Position numbers and translations under genes: made by a program
Assembly: GCA_014584395.1 (NCBI GenBank)
Contig: JACTMY010000016.1
Location: 30,625 to 94,624 of the forward strand
DNA: 64,000 nt
Origin: Planctomycetota bacterium
GTDB taxonomy: Bacteria; Planctomycetota; Planctomycetia; Gemmatales; HRBIN36
Direction of reading: 5' to 3'
Shown here: piece by piece, positions 38,616 to 46,739 of the stretch
Numbering within the stretch: the first letter of the stretch is position 1
Layout of the letters: every line of letters starts with the position of its first letter
Notes under the pieces: generated by a model
What the model saw: the letters and a program-made list of their open reading frames with translations, nothing else
What the model was told of the DNA's origin: nothing
The model's database searches: none

Positions 38616-39122
38616 ATGAAGCGAACCGTTTTTACTGGTTTTTTGTTGGTGGGCGTTGTGGTTGGTTTCACGGGATGGAATCCCTTGGCCGCACAGGATA
38701 AGGACAACCTGCAAGTGAAAATCACGAATCATGGACGCGTCTTGCAGATTGCGGACGAGGGAGCCTATCTTAACGTCACGTTGGTGCCGCTGGCCAGCGA
38801 GGATCAGATCACCCGCGTGGTGAGCCATCGGGTCAGTGATTTTGGCGTGGCCATGGTGGCGGAGATCCAGAAAGCGGGAACGAAACAGTTTCATTATCGA
38901 TTGGTGGTGGCCCGGGCGCCGCGCTGTGCCTATTCCTTCATGCGGGAAAGCAAGACCATCGAGCTGACTTCGACGGGATTGCGCTACGAAACGTTGACGG
39001 TCGCAAATCCCGAATCGGACACGGTGGAAGTCAATCTCGCACCCGCCGGCGGGGTGCAAGAAAAACCCTTCCGCTATTACAATGGCTGCACGAAGGGCTG
39101 GTTCATTTTCCCTGTTGATTGA
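38616..39122 (+). CDS. Secreted hypothetical protein
   Basis: 168 aa, not recognised. The signal peptide covers residues 1-26 (FLLVGVVVGFTGWNPLAA). The mature part is beta-rich with a regular pattern of charged and hydrophobic residues, one Cys near 108 and one near 158 that could form a disulfide. A strong ribosome-binding site (GGAGG) lies six bases before the ATG. TATAGT at 38563-38568 is a possible -10 element without a clear -35. The next gene follows by 30 bases and may be cotranscribed. No family is recognised. Confidence 0.68.
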   Translation: MKRTVFTGFLLVGVVVGFTGWNPLAAQDKDNLQVKITNHGRVLQIADEGAYLNVTLVPLASEDQITRVVSHRVSDFGVAMVAEIQKAGTKQFHYRLVVARAPRCAYSFMRESKTIELTSTGLRYETLTVANPESDTVEVNLAPAGGVQEKPFRYYNGCTKGWFIFPVD

Positions 39123-39152
39123 GATGTGCACCTTGGCAAGGGGAGGCCGCGC

Positions 39153-39470
39153 GTGACCTTGACACTGGATACTTTGTGGTTTGAAGTCGCGTTGGTTTCC
39201 ACCCTGGTGGCGTTGGGCCATATTCTGCTGGGGCATTTCGAGGTAAAGACGCCCACGTGGCGCAAGATCGCCAAACTCTTCATCGCCATCGGCTTGGCGG
39301 TGCTGCTATCCGCCACCTTGGGGCGGGTTTGGACGTTCGCTCTTTTTGGCAGCCTTTTGCTGGCAGTCTTTTGGATTCACGCCTGGTGGCTGCCGCGCCA
39401 TGGCATCAACGGCTGGACGGCTGAGCCGAAGGAAAAATACTATGCCCTGCGCGGCTGGAAGTATCCATGA
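39153..39470 (+). CDS. Small membrane protein
   Basis: 105 aa, not recognised. Three hydrophobic segments (FEVALVSTLVALGHILLGHF, KLFIAIGLAVLLSATLG, WTFALFGSLLLAVFWIHAWW) indicate an inner membrane protein; the C-terminus is soluble and short, ending in RGWKYP. The GTG at 39153 is chosen because GGGGAGG lies six bases before it; the frame is open to a GTG at 39126. It follows the secreted protein gene by 30 bases on the same strand, so the two may work together. A hairpin lies downstream. Confidence 0.6.
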   Translation: MTLTLDTLWFEVALVSTLVALGHILLGHFEVKTPTWRKIAKLFIAIGLAVLLSATLGRVWTFALFGSLLLAVFWIHAWWLPRHGINGWTAEPKEKYYALRGWKYP

Positions 39471-39496
39471 CCAGTCTCAAGGATGAGTCCATCAAT

Positions 39497-39526
39497 GAAA
39501 AAAGCGGAATCCTTGGGATTCCGCTT
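39497..39526. terminator. Bidirectional terminator
   Basis: AAGCGGAATCC (39502-39512) pairs with GGATTCCGCTT (39516-39526) around a three-base loop. On the minus strand it continues with TTTT and serves the convergent PEP-CTERM gene; on the plus strand GAAGTTTG follows. It starts 27 bases past the plus stop. Confidence 0.85.
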
Positions 39527-39555
39527 GAAGTTTGTAATGGACGAAAGCCAGTCGC

Positions 39556-40293
39556 TTACTTGCGACTCTTGGCCTTACCCAGACGTTTCTTCCTGGCGAA
39601 CAAGACCGTGCCGGCCAGGCCGACGCCAGTCAAGACCATGGTGGTAGGTTCGGGAATGGCGGCCAGGTCGACCGTGAAACTCCAGGAGGCCACGGTGCCG
39701 GTATCGCCACCCGCATTGTCGGAAACGTTGAGGCGCCAAATCCCTTCCACCGACAATCCGTCAAAGAGGCCATTCAGGTTAACGATGGTTTCGCCATCGA
39801 AGGCCGGTCCAACTGAACCGGTCAAGGAGTTGTCCGTGGGGCGGTAGATGCCATTGGGGATCGCTGCACCGGCGGCAACGCTGGCCGCCGCGTCGATCAA
39901 CCTGGGGAAATTCACATCGGTGAGCGTCAGGACATTGGAAAAGGTATAGTTGCCAATCAAATCGCTGGAATCGCCAAAGGTGCTTCCGGAACTCACGCCG
40001 GGCCGCACATAAATGGGAATTGAGGCGATATCAAAGCTGTCGCTCGGATCACGCAAGATCAACCGAGCGATGGTATCACCCGCCCAGGTATGGTCCGACC
40101 ATTCGATGTTCACGGAAATGAACGACGTGATGATGTCGGTATCCGTGACGACGATGTCCATGTCGACGCCACCCGGTGTATTGTCAGGAATGCCGACCGG
40201 GCCACCCGTGAAGGTGTAAGTGGTTTGTGCATTGGCGAGTGTTGCCCAACCAATCAGTGCGGCAACCGCCAAGCCGAAAACTCGCAATCGCAT
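39556..40293 (-). CDS. PEP-CTERM protein with P-domain-like fold
   Basis: 245 aa. The signal peptide spans residues 1-22 (LAVAALIGWATLANA). The mature part resembles a proprotein convertase P/Homo B domain: IPDNTPGGVD near its start, a WAGDTIARLILRDPSD strand and GIWRLNVSDNAGGDTGT before the closing SWSFTV. The C-terminus is a PEP-CTERM signal (IPEPTTMVLTGVGLAGTVLF then RKKRLGKAKSRK). No protease domain is attached, so it is probably a binding or adhesion module. A perfect AGGAGG lies seven bases before ATG 40293. Terminator at 39497-39526. Confidence 0.85.
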   Translation of the reverse strand: MRLRVFGLAVAALIGWATLANAQTTYTFTGGPVGIPDNTPGGVDMDIVVTDTDIITSFISVNIEWSDHTWAGDTIARLILRDPSDSFDIASIPIYVRPGVSSGSTFGDSSDLIGNYTFSNVLTLTDVNFPRLIDAAASVAAGAAIPNGIYRPTDNSLTGSVGPAFDGETIVNLNGLFDGLSVEGIWRLNVSDNAGGDTGTVASWSFTVDLAAIPEPTTMVLTGVGLAGTVLFARKKRLGKAKSRK

Positions 40294-40451
40294 ACACGTC
40301 CCTCCTAACCCATGAGTAAAATGTGAGATCATAGCATTGGGGTAAAGTATAGGGCTTGGGACAAATGGCTGCAATACCCTAGAACAGGGTTTGCGAAGAT
40401 TTCATGAATTGGGTCTGGGATTTATTTTGACACGAAAATGAGAAATGACCA

Positions 40452-41567
40452 CTAAGCGGCTTTCTCACCCGGTAGATGCCAGTCCGTCCTATCTTCCGCT
40501 CGAAGAAGCATACCGACCGGTTCAGGCAGTTGGGTGGGGCCGATCGGGCTGTGAGCCTGGTCAGGTTCCCAGGCATGTCGCTGCATGTGATCCACGATTT
40601 GCGTGGCCAGTCGAACCGCCCTTAAGCCGTCGATGCCGGTGACTTTGGGCTGCGATCCCGTTCGCACGCAGTCGATGAAATGTTGCAATTCCATCGTCAG
40701 TTGATCCCCGTCCTTCAGATTCAACTCGCGCCGTTCGATCACCTGGCCAAAAAGCCGTTCCTTCAATTGGGCCAAACCCGCCGCGTCAAGCTGGCGCGGG
40801 TCCACTCCCTGGCGGCGCATCTTGGCCGAGGGCTGCAGCAGCAGCGCCTGGCGCTGGGCGAAGTCCAAACAAGCCATGCCCTCCGCGCCGATGAGCCGCA
40901 TGGTGCGGCTGGGCTTCATGCTGACGCGGCTGGCCGTGACCGTGGCGATGCAGCCGTTGGCGAAGGTGAGGCGGGCATTGGCCAGGTCCTCATGGCGGCC
41001 GAACAGGCTCGCGCCGACGGCCTGGATGTGCGTCACCTCGCTGCGGACCATGGCCAGGATCAGGTCCAGATCGTGAATCATCAAATCGAAGACGACGCCG
41101 ACGTCCAAGGCTCGGCCGCTGAAGACGCCGAGCCGTTCGGCCTCGATGTACTTGGGGCGCAAGGGGCGTTTTTCCAAATCCTGCACGACCGGATTGAATC
41201 GTTCGATATGCCCCACTTGAAGCATGACGCCATGGCGGCTGGCCAGGTCGACCAGTTCCTCAGCTTCCGGCAGGGAGGCGGCCAAGGGTTTTTCGATGAG
41301 GCACGGGACGCCCGCGCGAATGAAGTCGCTGGCGACGCTGCGATGATGCGACGTGGGCACGACCACCGAAACGGCATCCACCTGGCGCAGCAAGTGGCGA
41401 TGATCCGTGAAGGCCTCGGTGCGGCAGCGCTGGGCGATGGTTTCGGCTTGGGCGGGATTGGCGTCCACGACGCCGATGAGTTCGACCTCGGGCAAAGAAG
41501 ACAGGATGCGGGCATGTTCCTTGCCCAGATGCCCGACGCCCACGACCGCCATTCGCAGCTTCATCAT
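40452..41567 (-). CDS. Gfo/Idh/MocA oxidoreductase, in lipid A cluster
   Basis: 371 aa NAD(P)-dependent dehydrogenase without signal peptide. Rossmann motif VVGVGHLGKEHARIL, then the EKP motif (CLIEKPLAASLPEAEEL). The substrate is not set. Its place beside lpxC and a Skp-like gene suggests a UDP-sugar of lipid A synthesis, as in GnnA-type UDP-GlcNAc 3-dehydrogenases; no GnnB-like aminotransferase is in the window, so this remains inference. ATG 41567 has AAGGA eight bases upstream, and a second ATG follows directly. It lies 72 bases after lpxC on the same strand. Confidence 0.85.
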   Translation of the reverse strand: MMKLRMAVVGVGHLGKEHARILSSLPEVELIGVVDANPAQAETIAQRCRTEAFTDHRHLLRQVDAVSVVVPTSHHRSVASDFIRAGVPCLIEKPLAASLPEAEELVDLASRHGVMLQVGHIERFNPVVQDLEKRPLRPKYIEAERLGVFSGRALDVGVVFDLMIHDLDLILAMVRSEVTHIQAVGASLFGRHEDLANARLTFANGCIATVTASRVSMKPSRTMRLIGAEGMACLDFAQRQALLLQPSAKMRRQGVDPRQLDAAGLAQLKERLFGQVIERRELNLKDGDQLTMELQHFIDCVRTGSQPKVTGIDGLRAVRLATQIVDHMQRHAWEPDQAHSPIGPTQLPEPVGMLLRAEDRTDWHLPGEKAA

Positions 41568-41639
41568 GTGGTGGTTCCTTCGCTTCGTGGAGAGGATTGC
41601 CTTGGCGAGCGCTACCCCGCGCGTTCCATGGCCGGCGGC

Positions 41640-42530
41640 TCAGGCCGCCAGGCGAAAGGAAAGGGGCTGGCAACCCCTCATTTCCTCCAGCAGGCTGCGG
41701 ACCAGCATCACGTTCATGGCGTGGCCCGAGCGATAACCAATCACGTGTCCCGCCAGGTCGCAGCCGAGCAGGGCCAAGTCGCCCACGATGTCGAGCACCT
41801 TGTGCCGGGCGGGTTCATCCGCATAACGGAGTTCATTGCCGATGGGGCCGCGCGGGCCAAAGATGAGCAGGTCCGACCAATCGGTGCGGCTGCCGATGCC
41901 TTGCGCCCTGAGGGCCAGGGCTTCCTGTTCCAGCAAAAAGGTCCGCGTGTCGCACAGGCCGTTGATGAAGTCCATCGGCGTGATGCAATGCGTGTGGCGT
42001 TGCCGGCCCAGGGCGGTCTGGTGGCCGTAATCCAGGCCGTAACTGACTTTGAGCTGGGCTTCATCACTGGGGAAAATGGACAGCGTGGCTTGGCGATCCG
42101 CGATCACGATGGGCCGGTCCGGCGCGAAAATGGGACATTCCGCGGCCTGGGTTTCGATGCCCGCCAGTTCAAGAGCATGGACGAAGGCGTCCGCTGAGCC
42201 ATCCAGTCCGGGCGGCTCGGGAGCGTTCAACTCGATAAGGCAATTGTCGATCCGCATGCCCGAGAGGGCGGCCAGGACGTGCTCCACCAATTCGACCTGA
42301 TCCGGGGCCTGGCCCAGAATCGTGCGCCGATTGGCGCCGGTCACTCGATCCACGCAGGCGGCGAGGTAGCCTGCGTGCGGCCGATCCAGGCGATGAAACA
42401 GCCGGCCGGTGTGGGGCGGGGCGGGTTTGAAGCACAAATGAACCGCGGCGCCGGTGATGAAACCGATGCCGGTCACGCTGATCGGACGGGCGATGGTCCT
42501 TTGTGGTCGACTGCCGATCCTTCGCATCAT
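41640..42530 (-). CDS. lpxC: UDP-3-O-acyl-N-acetylglucosamine deacetylase
   Basis: 296 aa zinc amidase that commits UDP-3-O-acyl-GlcNAc to lipid A. All key residues align with the E. coli enzyme at a near constant offset: Glu83-His84 in LVEHVLAAL, His243 and Asp247 in HKVLDIVGDLALLG (zinc ligands) and catalytic His270 in SGHAMN. Length is usual. Two ATGs are adjacent (42530 and 42527), with GAAGG just upstream; the frame reaches further to 42563. It lies between the Skp-like gene (119 bases upstream) and the Gfo/Idh/MocA gene, all minus strand. It shows that this organism probably makes lipid A. Confidence 0.95.
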   Translation of the reverse strand: MMRRIGSRPQRTIARPISVTGIGFITGAAVHLCFKPAPPHTGRLFHRLDRPHAGYLAACVDRVTGANRRTILGQAPDQVELVEHVLAALSGMRIDNCLIELNAPEPPGLDGSADAFVHALELAGIETQAAECPIFAPDRPIVIADRQATLSIFPSDEAQLKVSYGLDYGHQTALGRQRHTHCITPMDFINGLCDTRTFLLEQEALALRAQGIGSRTDWSDLLIFGPRGPIGNELRYADEPARHKVLDIVGDLALLGCDLAGHVIGYRSGHAMNVMLVRSLLEEMRGCQPLSFRLAA

Positions 42531-42649
42531 GCGGCCTTCCCTGGCTCGAACCAAGGCGGACACAGCGCGGGCCGTGTCCGCCTCTTCTAGGTTATGGTCA
42601 ACATCGCGGCCTGGGGAACGTCCGCTTCCCGATCACGCCGCGATCAACG

Positions 42650-43333
42650 TTACTTGTTGCCGCTCGTCTGGATCACGCCGTTGGGAGCCGGGGCCACGCC
42701 CGCGTTGGCGAACTTGCTCTTGAGGATATTCGAAACCTGGCCGGTGATGTTCAGACTTTCGTCATAATACATCGGCCAAACCGGCATCGACATCCGCCGC
42801 ACCACGTTCTCCGGCTTCCAATAGGTGTCCGGCGACGCCCAATCTTCCGTAAATCGGATCACCATGTCAATGCCATTGGCCTTGGCGTATTCCACAACGA
42901 CCTGCTGCACTTCCTTGAAAATCTGGGTCATGTTTTCGTCGTGGTACTTGATCAGTTCCTTCTTGGCTTCCTGGCTGACGTTTTCCATGTCCACCCGAAT
43001 GATGCGGGCTTCGTTTTCGATCTTCGTGCGGTCCTGTTCGCTCGTGCCTTGGGCCTGATATTTGGTCTGCAATTCCTTGAGACGATTGTCCAGCGCCTTC
43101 AACTTGTCGGCATAGACCTTGTCGCGCTGCTTGAACGCTTCCTGGAAAGAAACGTATTTGGGGTAGGCCTTGATCACTTCCTGCAAATTCATGACCGCCA
43201 CCCGCGTCCGGCTGACCACGGCGGGATTCGAAGCCCCAGGCGTGCCCTGAGCGAACACTTCATTCCCCACGTAGGCCCCAGCGAGAACGGCACTAAAGCC
43301 CAAGGCCAACAACATCCCTGTCTTGATTTTCAC
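42650..43333 (-). CDS. OmpH/Skp family periplasmic chaperone
   Basis: 227 aa. The signal peptide ends about residue 28 (GNEVFAQ). The mature part begins with VAVMNLQEVIKAYPKYVSFQ, the family's strand-helix start, followed by a long helical arm rich in Lys, Glu and Gln (about 65-140), typical of Skp coiled-coil arms, and a C-terminal hydrophobic part. Skp holds unfolded outer membrane proteins in the periplasm. The chain is longer than E. coli Skp (161 aa), with an extra C-terminal region of about 50 residues. The start codon is GTG with AGGAG seven bases upstream. It is upstream of lpxC on the same strand. Confidence 0.85.
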   Translation of the reverse strand: MKIKTGMLLALGFSAVLAGAYVGNEVFAQGTPGASNPAVVSRTRVAVMNLQEVIKAYPKYVSFQEAFKQRDKVYADKLKALDNRLKELQTKYQAQGTSEQDRTKIENEARIIRVDMENVSQEAKKELIKYHDENMTQIFKEVQQVVVEYAKANGIDMVIRFTEDWASPDTYWKPENVVRRMSMPVWPMYYDESLNITGQVSNILKSKFANAGVAPAPNGVIQTSGNK

Positions 43334-43343
43334 TTTGGTTCTC

Positions 43344-43362
43344 CTCGGTAAAAAACACCGAG
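43344..43362 (-). promoter_or_regulatory. Hairpin overlapping the skp-like gene's ribosome-binding site
   Basis: Read on the minus strand, CTCGGT pairs with ACCGAG across a T-rich seven-base loop, and the AGGAG site (43341-43345) begins within the last stem bases. Such a structure could modulate ribosome access. Confidence 0.3.
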
Positions 43363-43640
43363 CTGCCGCTCCCTGTCCCGAAGTCGGCGCGCTCTTCTCT
43401 TTGGCGGCCCCGTCGGATCGGAGTCCCTTCCAGACCCCGACGTGGTTTCACGCTCGAGACGCGGATATACCGACGCTCGCCCCGGGGGTCAAGGCGAGCT
43501 ACCGCTCGCTGGGACATGATGATTGATCGGCGCTCCGGGCGAGGTGCATGGGGAAATGGGAATGCCATCGGTCGATGTTCAGCCAGGAGGTTTAGGGAAT
43601 CCAGGCAGGAGCACAAGCCCCGAACGCGATGAATAGACAA

Positions 43641-43746
43641 GCCCCGAGTGCGAGCGCGGGGTAACGCAGGGGGGGCTTACGCCACCCCGCTCGCCGACTC
43701 GGGGCGCTGACGCAACCCCGCTCTTATAAAAACCGCAACCCCGCTC
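43641..43746. repeat. Long imperfect inverted repeat plus short direct repeats
   Basis: GCCCCGAGT (43641-43649) pairs perfectly with ACTCGGGGC (43697-43705), and the inner arms (GCGAGCGCGGGGT against ACCCCGCTCGCC) pair with small mismatches. GCAACCCCGCTC occurs at 43712-43723 and 43735-43746, with a variant GCCACCCCGCTC at 43681-43692. The pattern recalls REP-like elements. Confidence 0.7.
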
Positions 43747-43813
43747 ATGATGGGACTGCGGGTCATACAATCTCACGAAGGCGGCGGCGCTGTTCCTGGC
43801 CAGGAGATCGTTC

Positions 43814-44866
43814 ATGAAGCGCATCGGATTCGGCATCATTGGCTGCGGCATGATCGCCTCGTTTCATGCCAAGGCGCTCATGGAAATCGAAGGCGTGGAC
43901 GTCGTGGCCTTGCAGAGCCGGCGGCGCGAGCGGGCCGAGGCGTTGGCCCAGTCGCTACCCCAACCACCCGCGGTCTATACCGACGTGGAAGCGATGCTGC
44001 GGCTCCCCGGCTTGGACGTTGTTTGCATCTGCACGGCCAGCGGCGCCCATCTGGAGCCGGCCATGGCGGCGGCGCGGGCGGGCAAGCACGTCATCGTCGA
44101 GAAGCCGCTCGAAGTCACGCTCGAACGCTGCGACGCCCTGATCGAAACATGCCGACAAGCGGGGGTCCGGCTCGGAGCGATCTTTCCCTCTCGCTTCGCC
44201 GATGCCAACCGTGCTCTCAAGGAAGCGGTTTCGCTTGGCCGCTTCGGGCGCTTGACCATGGGCGTGACGGCGTGTCCCTGGTGGCGGACGCAAGCCTATT
44301 ACGACGAGGGCGGCTGGAAGGGCACCTTGGCCCTGGACGGCGGCGGCGCGCTGATGAACCAGGCCATCCATAATGTCGACCTGTTGCTCTGGCTCATGGG
44401 GGACGCCGCGAGCGTCATGGCCATGACGGCCACCTTGGCCCATGAGCGGATCGAAGTGGAGGACACGGCGGCCGCGTGCGTGCAGTTTCAAAGTGGAGCC
44501 TTGGGGATCATTCAGGCCGCCACCAGCGCCTATCCGGGCTGGCCCAAGACGATCGCCCTTCACGGCGACCGCGGCTCCGCCCTGGTCGAGCAGGAGGACG
44601 TGCTCCGCTGGGATTTTGCCGAGCCTCGGCCCGAGGATGAAGCGCTGCGAGCGCGGTTCGCTCACAAGGCGGAGGCTTCGGGCGGAGCAAGCCACCCGGC
44701 GGCGATTTCCCATGAATATCATCGCCGGCAGTTAGAGGATTTCGTGCAATCTCTGCGGACCGGGAAGCCGCTGGCCGTGGATGGCGCGGAAGGCCGCAAG
44801 GCCGTGGCTTTAATTGTGGCGATCTATGAATCAGCGCGTACGGGGCAGCGGGTGGCGTTGGCGTGA
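43814..44866 (+). CDS. Gfo/Idh/MocA family oxidoreductase
   Basis: 350 aa without signal peptide, so cytoplasmic, unlike the Tat-exported paralogue at 21513. Rossmann motif GFGIIGCGMIASFHAKAL, then VCICTASGAHLEPAM and VIVEKPLEVTLERCD with the EKP lysine. The C-terminal domain includes DGGGALMNQAIHNVDLLLWL, which holds a conserved HxxD-type pattern. It likely oxidises a sugar or cyclitol with NAD(P); the substrate is unknown. GGAG lies seven bases before the ATG. The gene is convergent with the DinB-like gene. Third member of this family in the window. Confidence 0.88.
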   Translation: MKRIGFGIIGCGMIASFHAKALMEIEGVDVVALQSRRRERAEALAQSLPQPPAVYTDVEAMLRLPGLDVVCICTASGAHLEPAMAAARAGKHVIVEKPLEVTLERCDALIETCRQAGVRLGAIFPSRFADANRALKEAVSLGRFGRLTMGVTACPWWRTQAYYDEGGWKGTLALDGGGALMNQAIHNVDLLLWLMGDAASVMAMTATLAHERIEVEDTAAACVQFQSGALGIIQAATSAYPGWPKTIALHGDRGSALVEQEDVLRWDFAEPRPEDEALRARFAHKAEASGGASHPAAISHEYHRRQLEDFVQSLRTGKPLAVDGAEGRKAVALIVAIYESARTGQRVALA

Positions 44867-44893
44867 CGCCGAGCGGCCAAGGCACACCATGCG

Positions 44894-45370
44894 TCATTCC
44901 TTTTGCCGCTGCATTTTGAGCAGCAGATACATTTCACCTTGATGCTTGGCCTCGTCGTGCAACCCATGGAGCACGCCTGGCAACAGGGGCCAACCGTTGC
45001 GCGGGTTGCGCTGTCGATCCGTCCAGCGAGCTTCCGGCGTTTGCCGGACAGCCTCTACCCATAGTTCCAATTGCCTGGCCAGAAGAGCGTCCACCTCCGC
45101 GGGCGTGGGCCAGTCGACGGCGGCCGCCAGCGGTCGGCTATGTTGGCCAAACAGTTCCCGCCAACCCGAGGGGAGATAGCTTTTCCCCGTCATCGGCTCC
45201 AGACCCAGGACGTCTTGCAGCCACAGGGCGTGCCCCGCGTGCCAGAGGAGATGGTTGCTGGTGCCGGGCGGGGACCAGGTCAGATGGCCGGTCGGACAAC
45301 TGCTCAGATAGCGGCGCGTGTCGCCACGGATGCTGTTCGCCAAAGGGATCAAGACGTCTGCCGTGGCCAT
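44894..45370 (-). CDS. DinB-like four-helix protein
   Basis: 158 aa. Length, all-helical look and His placement fit DinB/YfiT-type proteins: NHLLWHAGHALWLQD carries two His near residue 45, and a C-terminal HDEAKHQGEMYLLLKMQ carries two more, together able to bind one metal ion. Members include thiol transferases and proteins of unknown role. ATG 45370 is chosen because AGGGG lies six bases before it; an ATG at 45376 is in frame. It follows lysA with a 28-base gap and may be cotranscribed. Cytoplasmic. Confidence 0.8.
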   Translation of the reverse strand: MATADVLIPLANSIRGDTRRYLSSCPTGHLTWSPPGTSNHLLWHAGHALWLQDVLGLEPMTGKSYLPSGWRELFGQHSRPLAAAVDWPTPAEVDALLARQLELWVEAVRQTPEARWTDRQRNPRNGWPLLPGVLHGLHDEAKHQGEMYLLLKMQRQKE

Positions 45371-45398
45371 GGCCATCCCCTGGGGAATCGATGACGGA

Positions 45399-46682
45399 TC
45401 AAACTTCCACCTCGGCCCGGATCAGATCGGCATACGTTTCGCGGCGGCGGATCAGCCGAGCCGAGCCGCCGTCAATCAGCACTTCCGCGGCCCTGCAGCG
45501 GCCGTTGTAATTGGAGCTCATGGCCATGCCGTAAGCGCCGGCGCTGAAGACGGCCAGGAGGTCGCCGGTCTGCATGGGCGGCAGCCAGCGGTCGCGGGCC
45601 AGGTAGTCGCCGGTCTCGCAGATGGGGCCGACGACGTCGCACAATTGCGTGCCCGGCATCGCCGCTTCGAAGTCCTCGGGCGGGCAGGGCAGTCCCGGAG
45701 CGGGCTGCACGGGCCAGATGCGATGAAACGCATCGTACAGAGTCGGCCGGATGAGGTCGTTCATGCCGCCGTCCTGAATGATGAAATGGCGGCCGCCCGA
45801 TTCCTTGGGGAAGATGACCCGGGTGACCAGCAGGCCCGCGTTGCCGGCGATGAAACGGCCCGGTTCGAGGATCAGCTTGCACCGCGCTTCCTTGGCGGCG
45901 GGCATGATCACTTTGGCAAAGGCCTCGGCGGGCAGGGCTTCCTGTTTGCGATAATGGATGCCGAAGCCGCCGCCGGTGTTGAGATACTCCATGTCGTGCC
46001 CCTGGGCGCGCAGTTCCCGGATGAGGGGAACGGCCCGCTCCAGGGCGCGGGCATATGGTTCGGTTGTGAGAATGGGCGAGCCGAGATGCATGTGCAGCCC
46101 GCTGAGTTTGATCCAGCGGTTGCCCAACAAGCGGCCGGCAATGGCCGCGATGCGGTCCCAATCCATGCCGAACTTGGTGCCGCGCTTGCCGGTCGTGGTC
46201 TTGGCGTGGGTCTGGGGGTCGACGTCGGGATTAACGCGCAGGGCAATGCGGACGATCTGCTGCCGCTCCGAGGCCAGGCGCGCCAGCGCGGTCAACTCGG
46301 CGTCGCTCTCCACGTTGAACATCAAGACCTTCGCCTCCATTCCCTGGCGGATTTCGTCGTCGGTTTTCCCCGCGCCGGCAAAGACGATCTTGTCTCCGGT
46401 CCCCCCGGCTTGCAGGGCGCGGAACAATTCGCCGCCGCTGGTGACGTCGAAGCCCGAACCGAAGGTCTGCATCAGCTTGCAGATGTGCAGATTGGCGTTG
46501 GTCTTGATGCTGTAGCAAATCAACGGCTCCACCTCGGCGAAGGCGGCTTGCAGTTCGTGCAAATGCCGCAGCAGCGTCTTTTGGCTATAGACGAACAGCG
46601 GCGTGCCGAAACGCTCCGCCAGCGACGGAATGGCAATGTCTTCGCAGTGGAGAACGCCTTCACGATATCGGAAGTAGTCCAT
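45399..46682 (-). CDS. lysA: Diaminopimelate decarboxylase
   Basis: 427 aa PLP enzyme of the alanine-racemase fold that decarboxylates meso-diaminopimelate to lysine. Lys60 in CYSIKTNANL forms the Schiff base; GLHMHLGSPI, YLNTGGGFGI (phosphate binding), EPGRFIAGNAG and ICETGD (partner-subunit catalytic Cys region) are all present. Length is usual. It acts at the end of the pathway in which dapL acts earlier. ATG 46682 is preferred to the TTG at 46697; its ribosome-binding site is weak (GAGAGA). It lies 57 bases after argH on the same strand, a likely amino-acid operon. Confidence 0.94.
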   Translation of the reverse strand: MDYFRYREGVLHCEDIAIPSLAERFGTPLFVYSQKTLLRHLHELQAAFAEVEPLICYSIKTNANLHICKLMQTFGSGFDVTSGGELFRALQAGGTGDKIVFAGAGKTDDEIRQGMEAKVLMFNVESDAELTALARLASERQQIVRIALRVNPDVDPQTHAKTTTGKRGTKFGMDWDRIAAIAGRLLGNRWIKLSGLHMHLGSPILTTEPYARALERAVPLIRELRAQGHDMEYLNTGGGFGIHYRKQEALPAEAFAKVIMPAAKEARCKLILEPGRFIAGNAGLLVTRVIFPKESGGRHFIIQDGGMNDLIRPTLYDAFHRIWPVQPAPGLPCPPEDFEAAMPGTQLCDVVGPICETGDYLARDRWLPPMQTGDLLAVFSAGAYGMAMSSNYNGRCRAAEVLIDGGSARLIRRRETYADLIRAEVEV

Positions 46683-46739
46683 CGTCAATTCTCTCAATCG
46701 TCATTCAAGGTCGGGTCCATGCCAGCAGGCGGAGACCCA

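Larger units (their letters stand above)
43334..43813. other. 480-base intergenic region with repeats
   Basis: It separates the minus-strand skp-like gene from the plus-strand Gfo/Idh/MocA gene. No gene is supported. It holds a small hairpin at the skp ribosome-binding site (43344-43362) and the repeat block at 43641-43746. Confidence 0.6.

Noticed and set aside
40680..42197. Plus frame of 505 codons opposite lpxC and its neighbour
   Set aside because: Antisense to motif-complete lpxC; composition rich in Ala, Gln, His as expected of a shadow.
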